Shown here: piece by piece, positions 1 to 9,600 of the stretch
How the letters are laid out: each line of letters opens with the position of its first letter
Numbering within the stretch: the stretch's first letter is position 1
NCBI RefSeq assembly: GCF_000485595.1
Contig: NW_014577093.1
Location: 255,630-280,902 of the forward strand
Direction of reading: 5' to 3'
Origin: Priapulus caudatus
Taxonomy: Eukaryota > Priapulida > Priapulimorpha > Priapulimorphida > Priapulidae
DNA: 25,273 nt
The notes under the pieces: model-generated
The model's input: the letters and a program-made list of their open reading frames with translations, nothing else
What the model was told of the DNA's origin: nothing
Database searches by the model: none
Translations under genes and position numbers: made by a program

Positions 1-1065
1 AGCAATGTCATAACCTCCTCACCCTCCCCAGCTGTGCCTGCACCTTGCAAACACGGACAGCAATGTCATAACGTCCTCATCCTTCCCCCAGCTGTGCCTG
101 CAAACATGACAGCAATGTCACACTGTCCTCACCTCCGCCAGCTGTGCCTGCCCCCAGCAACAGTGACAGGCAATGTTCACACGTCCCTATCCTCCCGCGT
201 GCCGCCCTGCAAAACTGACAGCATGTCAGCGCTCCTCATCCTCCCCCAGCTGTGCACTGCAAACATGACAGCAACAGTCAACGTTCCTCAATCCTCCCCA
301 GCGCCTGCTGCCTGCAAACATGACAGCAATGTCACACGTCCTTCATCCTACCCTCACTGCAACAGCGCCTGTACAACGTCATTTCCCACGCCGAACTGAC
401 AGTAATGTCGCACGTCCTCATCCTCCCCCAGCTGCGCTGGCAAACATGACAGCATGTCACACGTACTCATGCTCCCCAGCTGTGCCTGCCCAACATGACA
501 CCAAGTCACATCCTCATCTCCCCCATGCTGCCGCTGCAAACATGACAGTAATGGTCGCACGATTCCTCAATCCTCCCCAGCCTCGCCTGCAAACACGACA
601 GCAATGTCACACGTCTGCTCATCCTTCCCCAGCTGTGCCCTGAAACATGACAGCAATGTCACACGTCCTCATCCTCCCCCAGCTGCACCTGCAAACACGA
701 CAGCCAAGTACACACGTCCTCATCCTCCCCAGCTGATCCTGCAAACACGACAGCAATGTCACACGTCCTCATCCATCCCCCAGTGACTGCATAAATGACG
801 AGCAATGTCAACGTCCTCTCCGTATCCCCCAGCTGACCTGCAAACATGACAGCAATTCACACGTCCTCATCCCCCACAGGCACCTGCAAACATGACAGCA
901 GAATGTCACCCACTCCTCAGCTCCCCCGCTGCGCTGCAAACATGACAACAATGCTCACACGGCCTCATTCGCCCCAGCTGCCGACCTGAAAACATGACAG
1001 CAATGTCACACTCCTCATCCTCCCACAGCTGTGCTGCAAACATGACAGCAATGTCCACACGTCTG
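1..1065. repeat. 50-bp minisatellite, copy A
   Basis: About 21 imperfect units of the type ACAGCAATGTCACACGTCCT / CATCCTCCCCCAGCTGTGCC / TGCAAACATG. The order of variant units (a CACCTG insert, ATACG, a GTAATGTCGCACG unit) follows that of the array at 8616-9855. Units are much noisier here. Open frames such as [16 protein letters not shown] are only the repeat translated. Confidence 0.95.
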
Positions 1066-1630
1066 CACAGTCATCGACAGGTGTGGCTTTGACGAAACCC
1101 TGTTTTATTTACGTCTATTTTTTTGCATTGTACAGCTCAAGTACGTCGCACGATGTAGGTCTCCTTAGATGCTCACGTAGCTGCAGGAGCCCATCGACAG
1201 TATTGCTTGACGAAAACCCGTTTATTTACTTGCTACTTATTGTGCTTTGTCATGACTTTAAGTTTCGATGAAAATAAAACAATTAAGTGATGTATTTATC
1301 GCAAATGTATCCACTGATTTATTATAATATGCTTACTATCGCTCTTATAGATTTTGTTCTGGTAAACTGACATGAGAAAGGAGATTCACAAAGAGGTGAA
1401 GAATGCCAAGAAAAATGTGATTGCCAAGAAATGCCCTTCTTAAAACATAGCAAAGAAATCGATGAGAGGGTTAATCTAACTGATCCCAAATCCGGGTTTA
1501 GCACTGCTGCCATTTATCAGATTAGATTCCTCATAGGTGATATAATTAATTAATTCATAGTTTATATTAATTTATAAATAAGTTCATTAATATTAATTAA
1601 TAAGCCATTTATCGTGGGAGCGTTGCATAC

Positions 1631-1777
1631 CTCCATGAGACGTGTTGAGGTTAACGTAGTCTCTTGTTGTTCTCGAATGCCCCACGACCCTGTCCTTCTT
1701 CGAGTTGATTCTGCCACTCGGTATCCATCAGTAAGAGGACAGCTTTTCTGTTTCCTGGCCATCCGATACATCCGATC
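1631..1777 (-). pseudogene. Copy A of [10 protein letters not shown] exon, frameshifted
   Basis: The exon is 147 bp against 144 bp, bounded by CAATAG|GATCGG and CATGGAG|GTATGC. The frame set by its acceptor is open but wrong: LSLTEW and WQNQL appear only in other frames because of internal indels. The equal overall phase is coincidental. Confidence 0.8.
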
Positions 1778-2256
1778 CTATTGTTGCTTAGGAAAACAAC
1801 AAAAAGTTGGAAATGTTCAGCGAAGTTTAATCACAAACTAGTTTGTCAAGACGCAGAGAATGAAACATTAACGTAGTTTTGCAAAACAATACTTTGTGCA
1901 TAGAAACTACATTATGTTTAGTCTGTTACGTTAATTCAGATGATGATTACAAACATCACATAACCGTTTGCAATACATGCATAATAATTAATTTTTTTAT
2001 AACACTGAACTCGTTCATAACCTGTTTAACCTTCAAAAAACGCTTTTACTTTATAAAATATCATTTGGATGTCTGTTAACAAAACAAGACAGTGGAGAGA
2101 CTTCCAAAGAAGCTGCTTCCAATTACCCAACCACTAGCATATGCCACACAAACTCTACTCTGGAGAAAGAGATCAAACACCAGACGCGATATGACAATTC
2201 TTGAAATCCGTACCCTATCCTATTGATTACACCAGTTACATTCATGCTCCCCTCAC

Positions 2257-2407
2257 CATCTCATTCTCACTCGTATGACTTTCATGGGAATATCCACATC
2301 TTGGGCGCCGAGGCCAAAGCAACAGCAAACATCGCTGTCTGGAACCTGGAAGTTTTCACCCATATGCCAACTCTTCTTCCGTGAGAAACTCTCCTTCTTG
2401 CTTCAAG
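2257..2407 (-). pseudogene. Copy A of [10 protein letters not shown] exon, frameshifted
   Basis: The exon is 151 bp against 140 bp in copy B and keeps its acceptor CTGCAG and donor [26 protein letters not shown] is readable, but one T of TTGG in the TGG codon is lost (TATGGGT for TATTGGGGT) and other insertions follow, so the rest of the exon is out of frame. Confidence 0.85.
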
Positions 2408-2504
2408 CTGCAGCTGACGCCATGACATGGAAAAAATTCCAGATGTTCCACATGGTGCGTGGTAGCTTGAATATAAATGGTTAGGGTAAATAGATAAAGC
2501 ACTG

Positions 2505-2700
2505 TACACACACACACGCACCGCACAGCATGCACACCACACACGGCACGCCACACACGCACGACACGCACAACATTGCACGCACACACCACACACAACA
2601 CACACAACCACACACACACACACGCCACACCACACACGCACACACACACACACACAACACACACCACACACACACGCACACACGTACACACACACACACG

Positions 2701-2731
<31 letters not shown>

Positions 2732-2757
2732 ACACCACACACACACACACACACAGC
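2505..2757. repeat. (CA)n microsatellite, copy A
   Basis: An interrupted CA/CGCA/CCACA tract in the copy A intron just downstream of the donor of the copy A exon 3090-2802. It is about 250 bp, longer than the matching tract at 11240-11385. Long HTHTHT and CVCVCV frames over it are not genes. Confidence 0.95.
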
Positions 2758-2801
2758 ACCACCATCGCCACACATTCACGTATGCAACACACGTCACTTA
2801 C

Positions 2802-3090
2802 CCTTTTTTACGCCAAACAGCCCAACACATTCGTGCTGCCGGGCGACCCTCTCCTCCTTCGACCCATCGCCACCTCTCCCTCCTCCCGCTTCTCTGCTTC
2901 TCCTCCTCCGCCTCCTGCGGTTGCACTCGCCACGAGTCATTGATTCGCTGTGCCGGCGGTCGCGTGAGAGCGCGCCGGCAGCATGCGTGGCGGAGTTGGC
3001 ATGCGAGCCATGAAGCTCGGCTTGCCGCGGCAGGCCGGCCAGCAGAGCGCGGTAAACGCTGCGTTGACTCTGCTGCGTCCTGTTATACGT
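2802..3090 (-). pseudogene. Copy A of MHF-region exon, frameshifted
   Basis: The exon is bounded by CTTTCAG|ACGTATAA and AAAAAAGG|GTAAGT, 289 bp against 277 bp in copy B. It begins in frame as TYNRTQQSQRSVYRALLAG and then an extra C in GGCCGGCCTGCC shifts the frame. Another indel restores PRMLPA before a stop (TGA) about 40 codons on. Confidence 0.85.
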
Positions 3091-4019
3091 CTGAAAGCCA
3101 ACACGTCGTCAGAGTTACAGCCCGCGTCGCGTCGTCGCCGCCGCATGACACGAGACTTACCGGTAAGCGTCGGTATATGGCAGTGCGTCAAGCACAATTG
3201 AAAAAATCTTTGTTTGCCTCACCCGACTTAGGCTGAAAAGTTTGCTTGTAGTTTAGGCTTGTCTTTTTAGAGGGGGGTCATTTTTTACAATTTAGCATGG
3301 TGTCTACATGCTCGGCCGGCCAGCTGTGCTGTGTGTGGCAAGATACTTTTATGTAATGATTGTTATGCTTGTACATATAATGTATTCGTTACAGATTTAT
3401 CTAATGTACAGTGCATACAATTTGTTAAAAAAAGTATTTGGGAAAGGTCAACTAAAAGAATTTCGAGTCGGCCCCTTTTTGCGCGAGGTGTCGTCGGGTG
3501 GGGCAAACAAACAACTATTTTTATTATGCCTATCGCATGTGAGGAGTCGCGTGAACTGTAACATGTATAAATGCAGGCATCTCCACCGCAGTCACCACAG
3601 ACAGTCCGCAGAGGGGGGATGTCACTTGTTTACGGGATGTGATACTTACACGCCTCGTCACGCATACGCAAATCGCAGTGAATCGTAAAATCGAAATGAA
3701 TAATCCCTAAGATCCTAGTAATGTGGCGGATGCTTACGGTAATATGTTGTATCGCTTATATTCGCCCGTCATCGTGTGTATCGCCATGAGTATGATATGC
3801 GTAGACGCAGAGATCCTCGTGCACGGTCTTAGTTAACTACCATGGATGTTCACATAGTTTCCTGACATAATAGTTATACTTCAATCACCGATACGCGCGT
3901 ATCGCACTTGGTAAACGAATGGAATCTCTGCATGTCGTTTATAACTGGGTAGCCCTAGGAAAGCTGTATATACTCTACATCTGACCCTCGTTTACTCTAC
4001 TATAGCTAATTTTCCTCAC

Positions 4020-4100
4020 CTGCTCCTCCTTGCCTTCCAGTGACAGCATGACTAATCTTCCTTGCCGTTCCTTCCTGTTCGGACCCATACGTGCACCAGC
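4020..4100 (-). pseudogene. Copy A of motif VI exon, frameshifted
   Basis: The splice borders GTAACTTAG|GC and GAGGAGCAG|GTGAGG are kept, but the exon is 81 bp against 82 bp in copy B. A missing G in CAGCGTATGG (here CACGTATGG) shifts the frame at the start of QRMGRTG, and several further single-base gains and losses follow. Confidence 0.85.
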
Positions 4101-4672
4101 CTAAGTTACCAACCAACCGATACCTGTTAGCACGTGAGTAAGGTCTAACCAACATTATTAATTAAAAGAATAAAAAGGAACAGGAAAGCGCTACTTGCTA
4201 CCTATAGGCGGAGGCGGCCATGGTTTATGCACGTAATTGTTTACGCAATTTCATTCGTAAGGCGAACCCGGACTCAAGCCGAATGGAAATTCGAATCTTT
4301 GAAACACGCTGCATTTGTTTATTCATCGGAAATAGGAGTATGCAACATAATTTGCTATACGTAAGAATATTAATATAATCAAGATATAACATATAAACTG
4401 TTGCAAAATTCAGACGTTCACAACTCAGGATATTACACAAACTTCATGAACAAACTAATAACACTGCCCGGTACCTAACGAAATGCATATAATGAGGTCT
4501 TAATTACATCCTACACCTGAGTACTACGAGTAAGGGTAGGAGGGAGGGGGTTCATCGTTTGTCGTACTAAGAATTACACATGAAAGACAACTCACATTTC
4601 TCTGCCAAATTTGGAAAATGAACACGTTCTTTCACTCTGTTGAATTGAAGGATGGAGTGAGATCACGGATGT

Positions 4673-4748
4673 GTGTATGCTGTCGTATGTGTGTATGTGT
4701 GTGTCGTATGTGTGTATGTGTGTGTCGTATGTGTGTACGTTGTTGTCT
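4673..4748. repeat. (TGTGTATG)n microsatellite
   Basis: Units of TGTGTGTCGTATGTGTGTATG begin about 47 bp beyond the donor of the large FANCM exon, in its intron. The stretch 4508-4672 before it is AT-rich single-copy DNA with no recognisable feature. Confidence 0.85.
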
Positions 4749-4795
4749 GTATGCTCAAGATAAAGTCAGTAATTAATTTTGAACGACCCCCATAC

Positions 4796-6631
4796 CTGCA
4801 GAAATCTCGCGCGTTGCCATGGCGAGGCGGCGAGACTCTCGGCGAATCAGGAACCACCGTCACCCCCTTGCCGACGCGCGTTCCCTCGCCGATCGCTACC
4901 GATACCGCTACCGCTACATCCCGGTGATGATCCTTGGACGCTGTCTCCGTAGTGGCCGACTCTCTACTTCTGCTGACATCCGCGCACGATCGGCCGGCAA
5001 CAACGCGATCGGACGCCGACTTGGCAGACGCTGTCTTCGACGGCGGGATTATCCGGCTTGCGTTCGTCACCATGGATGCGAACCCTCGTTGCCGCGGCGA
5101 CGGCGGCACGACGTCGTCGTCCTCCTCCAGGAAGCTGTCGACGTCGTCGACGAGGTCAAAGCCGAGGTCAAGTTCAAACTCGCGGCCGTCCTTGCTCCGC
5201 GCGCGCGACACCTCGCCGCCGTCGTTGCAGTTCACGGATCCCGCGTCATCTGGCTGGCCAGCGAGAGACACCGGCGGTTTGGCGTCCGAGGGAGAGGGTG
5301 GAGCGAGCACGGAGGTCAGGTCGTCGTCAAAGTCAAAGCCAAGGTCAAACTCGGGAGCGGTTTCGACGTCGACGATCGGCCGACTTTCCTCTGCCGCGAA
5401 TTTCACCGCCGCCGGAGTCGTGTCTGCAGCGGCAGCAGAAGAGCGAGCGATGATGAGAGACGTGGCGGTGCTGGCGGCGGCAGCAGAGGAGCGAGCGAAG
5501 GTGATAGAGGCGTCGGCGTTGGCGTTGGCAGTATTGGCCGCGGCAGGGGAGCAGCGAGCGAAGCTGAGAGAGGCGTCGGCCGTGCGATTCACGTAGTCGA
5601 CCGCCTGCGTGAGATCGAACCACGACCCGTCGGCCGCCGTCGTCCCCGCCATTGCTGCCGCCGCGGTGCCGGGCCACGCCTCGTAGTCACGCTGCGACGG
5701 TGTGCGCACGTCAGCGTTCATCCACGCCCCGCCACTGCACAACGCCTGAGAACCGCCCGCGACGCGCGGTGACCGGGGAATGGAGGACACCGCCGCTGCC
5801 ATGTCCCCGCATGGAGACACCTCGCTTGGCTCTCCCTCGGGTGGAGCTTTCTGCTTGTCTCTGGAGGAGGTGTTTCCACGCGCACCGGTGCGATGGCCAG
5901 AGAGGTACCCGGCGAAAGGCATCGCGGAGGTTCCACCCTCCGACTCGCCGCGCTCGCAGAGAGAGGCTGAGGAGGAGGAGGAAGAGGAAGCCACTGCAAG
6001 ACGTTCCTTCAATCTGCCGTCGTCGCCGCCGCCGCCGCCGCCTGACAAGTAGTTGTGGAACGGCAGCATCTGCTCGTCGCTGTGGACGCGCACGCTGTCG
6101 GCTGCTGCTAACAACCCGTCGTCGTGGATACGCGCGTCGCCCGCGCGGGCGGGGCTGCAACGATCGCGCGTATCCGCATCACTGGGTGCTGCGGTCGTCG
6201 CCGGCCGATCCACCCGCGGGTGAACGCTGGGGGAGGATGTATTTCTGCGGCGCGGCGCGATGCGCACGGCGTCCACTGCTACCGACATCTTTCTACGTCT
6301 CGCGCCGGGAGCAAGAGCGACCGCAGGTACGCCGGTCACCACAGGCATGTCTGTCTTCATAGGTGAGCCCATCATCACAGGTAGTTCTTTGATTGCAGGT
6401 ACGCTGGTTCTCACAGTTAAGTCGATCATCACAGGTATGCCAGTCTGTACAGGTGGATCTTTCGCCGGTGAGCGCGCCTCCGCTGCGACGTCACCCCGCG
6501 TGGCGCGCGCGTCGTCGCCGCCCCGCCCCTCCCGCTCCCACTCCTCCACCATCTCTAGCACGTCGACGGGGGAATGCGGTCGCGTGAGGAAGCTCAGGTC
6601 CACCGCGGCCGCGCTGGGGGGCGTCGGCACC
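4796..6631 (-). CDS. FANCM: FANCM large central exon (disordered, twin MM2-like motifs)
   Basis: About 612 codons are open here, ending at GAGATTTCTGCAG|GTATGG in phase 2. The 5' border is less sure: GCGCGGTACAG at 6632 is a weak acceptor, and the frame stays open to a stop near 6690. Counting from 6630, the product has [10 protein letters not shown] (22-31), PV/TG-rich short repeats (58-104), PFHNYLSG (190-197), PFAGYLSG (238-245), alanine-rich FARSS repeats (352-411), then [12 protein letters not shown] (427-438) and [13 protein letters not shown] (485-497), each followed by PPSP. Human FANCM has a single FDLGF motif, MM2, that binds RMI1-RMI2. The rest is low-complexity and looks disordered, as expected for the middle of FANCM. 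Frame translation past 4796 enters a (TG)n-rich intron and is not coding. Confidence 0.75.
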
Positions 6632-9600
6632 CTGTACCGCGCCCCGCCCTCGCTCCCCCTGCCCCTTGCTCCCCCCGCCCGCCCGCCACTGCGTTACGCT
6701 CTCGTCCACCCGATCCTCTGATGCTGCCGTCACCACCCTCGCTCTCCTTAACCCCGCTGTGCCGGCGCGAGATTACACTACGAGTAAAATGAGCGCGGAT
6801 CAATGACCAGTGCTAAGCGACGTCAAGCGATCCCGACCCCAGACCGAGCCGGTTTCATCTCCCCAATACCAAACATGGCCCTTCGGATCGCTTAACAACC
6901 CGGCGCTGGCCACGGCCGCTCTGCCGTGGCGCGCTGCGCTTGACAGGATACCCTTGCGTCTATGCACCAGGGAGGACCGACCGCCTTGCTACGAAGAACG
7001 AACGCGCCTCCCCGCGACGTCTTCTCGCTGCGGAAGAGCCGCTAATCGCAGAGGCGACCTTGTCGTCATTCGACGAGGCCGCGAGCTTGTGAGCCCTCAT
7101 GACAGGCGACCACTTGCGTCTATGACAGGAGCTGCATCACCACTCTGATAGACTCATAGGGCCACAGACCACGATCACCCGTGACGCGGCTACTCGTCGT
7201 GTGGCGACCAAGAGGACTATAAGTAAGCAATACGGCACCTCGCCTGTTCGCATTATGAGCGCGTCACAAACTCATTCCTAGGACGTGACGGGTCACTGCG
7301 AAACGTACTGCTAAAGTCAATCATCCCAAGTGGATAGTGGGATGCGCGCATCGGCGGGGCCACGCACTCGGCCTTCCATCCATCGCGCCGTCGCAAATGC
7401 GTCGTCGGCTCGTCGTCAGGCAGCGCTTGCGGCCGCAGCATCTCTTCCCTCTTCATTCAGCAGGCGACGGGCGAGGAAGCGGCAGCGCGCGGCATTCCCC
7501 GCATGCTGGCGTCTCGTCGTGCTGTCACCCCGCACCGCCTCGAGACCGCGGCTGAGACCATCTCTCGAGATGCGATATCACGCTCGATGCTGGTATGCGA
7601 GTTCCTGCCGTGGGCGATTCTCCTCGATGCAGGGCGAGTTCCGTCGTCCGATTCCTCGCTGGACGACAGCACGACGACGCACGGTTCCTTCTCTGGTTTT
7701 CCTCTCCATCTCTGGTTCTCCCTCTGGTTATTCCCCTTTCGTTTTCCATCGCCGCTCCGCTTGCATAACTCCGCCGTTTCGCTCGACTTGGCGATGCCCG
7801 GAGCCCAACCGAACTGGCCATGTGCGCCACCGTTCGCCATCACCGCGTCGTCTGCGCGACGCGACACCCGAGAATGCTGGGAGGTCGTCTGCGCATCAAC
7901 GCCGCGTCCTCTTGAATTCGTCGGCAGAGAGCACGGCAGTTTTAATCCGCCGCCGTTTCTTCGCTCCTGCCCGTTCGACCTTCGCAACCGGTCCGGTCGT
8001 CACGCGATGGTGTCTCCGGAATGACCGTGCGAGTACCTGTGAAGAATTCCCTGCCAAGTGAAAAAAAAGCGATTTTGCTTATACGGTTCTCATGCGGATA
8101 TTAATAAGAGGTATCTTTTCCCGACCTTTCTTGTGCCCTGTGCTGTGAACTTGTAATGCACTAACAAGGCAGGTGCAAGGGTCGATATATGCACGCAGGA
8201 GTGAGCGAGCATGCATCATGTCTTAAGCAGCATGCTATGTATCATACTATGTATATAACATTTTTTGTGTTACGTTGTTATATTATACTGTATTATATTA
8301 TATTATATATATTATATTATATTATATTAATTATATTATATTATATTATATTATATTAATATTATATATATTACAATACATTTCATTAACTTATATTAAT
8401 ATTTTTCAGGAGAGAATAAAATCAAATTATGTTTAATCGCCTCTTGACATTACATTACATTATGCATCTGCGGGAACAAAGCCACGACTAAACAATCGAT
8501 GTGCGAGTCAAGGAAGAAGCCACGTACCTTCTCCGCCGGCGCCGGCAAGGTTCCTCTCTCCTGGCTGCAGCACGTCAGCAGTGTTGATGTTAGGCAGCCA
8601 TCTCCTCCCCGTACACGTCCTCATCCTCCCCCAGCTCGTGCCTGCACCTGCCAAACACGGACAGCAATGTCACACGTCCTCATCCTCCCCCAGCTGTGCG
8701 CTGCACCTGCAAACATGACAGCAATGTCACACGTCCTCATCCTCCCCCAGCTGCGCCTGCAAACATGACAGCAATGTCACACGTCTTCACCCTCCCCCAG
8801 CTGTGCCTGCACCTGCAAACACGACAGCAATGTCATACGTCCTCATCCTCCCCCAGCTGTGCCTGCAAACATGACAGCAATGTCACACGTCCTCACCCTC
8901 CGCCAGCTGTGCCTGCAAACATGACAGCAATGTCACACGTCACTCATCCTCCCCAGCTGTGCCTGCACCTGCAAACACGACAGCAATGTCATACGTCCTC
9001 ATCACTCCCCCAGCTGTGCCTGCAAACATGACAGCAATGTCACACGACGTTCCTCACCCTCCGCCAGCTGTGCCTGCAAACATGACAGCAATGTCACACG
9101 TCCTCATCCTCCCCCCAGCTGTGCCTGCACCTGCAAACATGACAGCAATGTCACACGTCCTCATCGCTCGCCCCAGTGCGGGCCTGCAAACATCGACAGT
9201 AATGTCGCACGTCCTCATCCTCCCCCAGCTGCGCCTGCAAACATGACAGCAATGTCACACGTACTCATGCTCCCCCAGCTGTGCCTGCAAACATGACAGC
9301 AATGTCACACGTCCTCATCCTCCCCCAGCTGCGCCTGCAAACATGACAGTAATGTCGCACGTCCTCATCCTCCCCCAGCTGCGCCTGCAAACACACAGCA
9401 AGTCACACTCCCACCTCCCCCAGCTGTGCCTGCAAAACATGACAGCAATGTCACACGTCCTCATCCTCCCCCAGCTGCACTGCAAACATGACAGCAATGT
9501 CACACGTCCTCATCCTCCCCCAGCTGCACCTGCAAACACGACAGCAATGTCACACGTCCTCATCCTCCCCCAGCTGTGCCTGCAAACATGACAGCAATGT

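Larger units (their letters stand above)
1..4507. repeat. Duplicated block, copy A (noisy)
   Basis: The segment is collinear and in the same orientation with about 8770-13053: the 50-bp array, TTTATTTACGTCTATTTTTT block, FANCM exons, (CA)n tract and flanking introns all recur in order. Homology stops abruptly after TCTTAATTAC at 4507 (13053 in copy B). Position 1 matches about 8770, so the copy continues beyond the left edge or is cut by it. Differences are dominated by one- and two-base indels, with roughly 10% difference by eye in the exon at 4020-4100, and exons are no better conserved than introns. Confidence 0.93.

Noticed and set aside
34-1050. Open frames over the array ([16 protein letters not shown]-like proteins), also at 8499-9688
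   Set aside because: They are the 50-bp repeat translated; 50 is not a multiple of 3, so frames rotate, and both strands are equally open.
1322-1513. Minus-strand frame of 63 aa in both copies (matching about 10141-10310)
   Set aside because: The frame is not kept in copy B and does not resemble the next FANCM segment; it is probably intron.
2282-3013. CVCVCV and HTHTHT frames (also 11148-11837)
   Set aside because: Translated (CA)n microsatellite. The only real coding sequence there is the minus-strand FANCM exon material.
4663-4795. C-terminal tail of the 655-aa frame (TTHTYTHTT)
   Set aside because: It lies past a strong donor (GCAG|GTATGG) and translates an intronic microsatellite.
4819-6721. 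Long plus-strand frames (317, 236, 220 and 153 aa)
   Set aside because: They are arginine- and serine-rich antisense shadows of the GC-rich FANCM exon; no motif or splice context supports them.
7330-8061. Plus-strand frame of 243 aa
   Set aside because: Arginine-rich, no motif, and it covers the minus-strand acceptor and acidic-serine stretch. High GC keeps all frames open.
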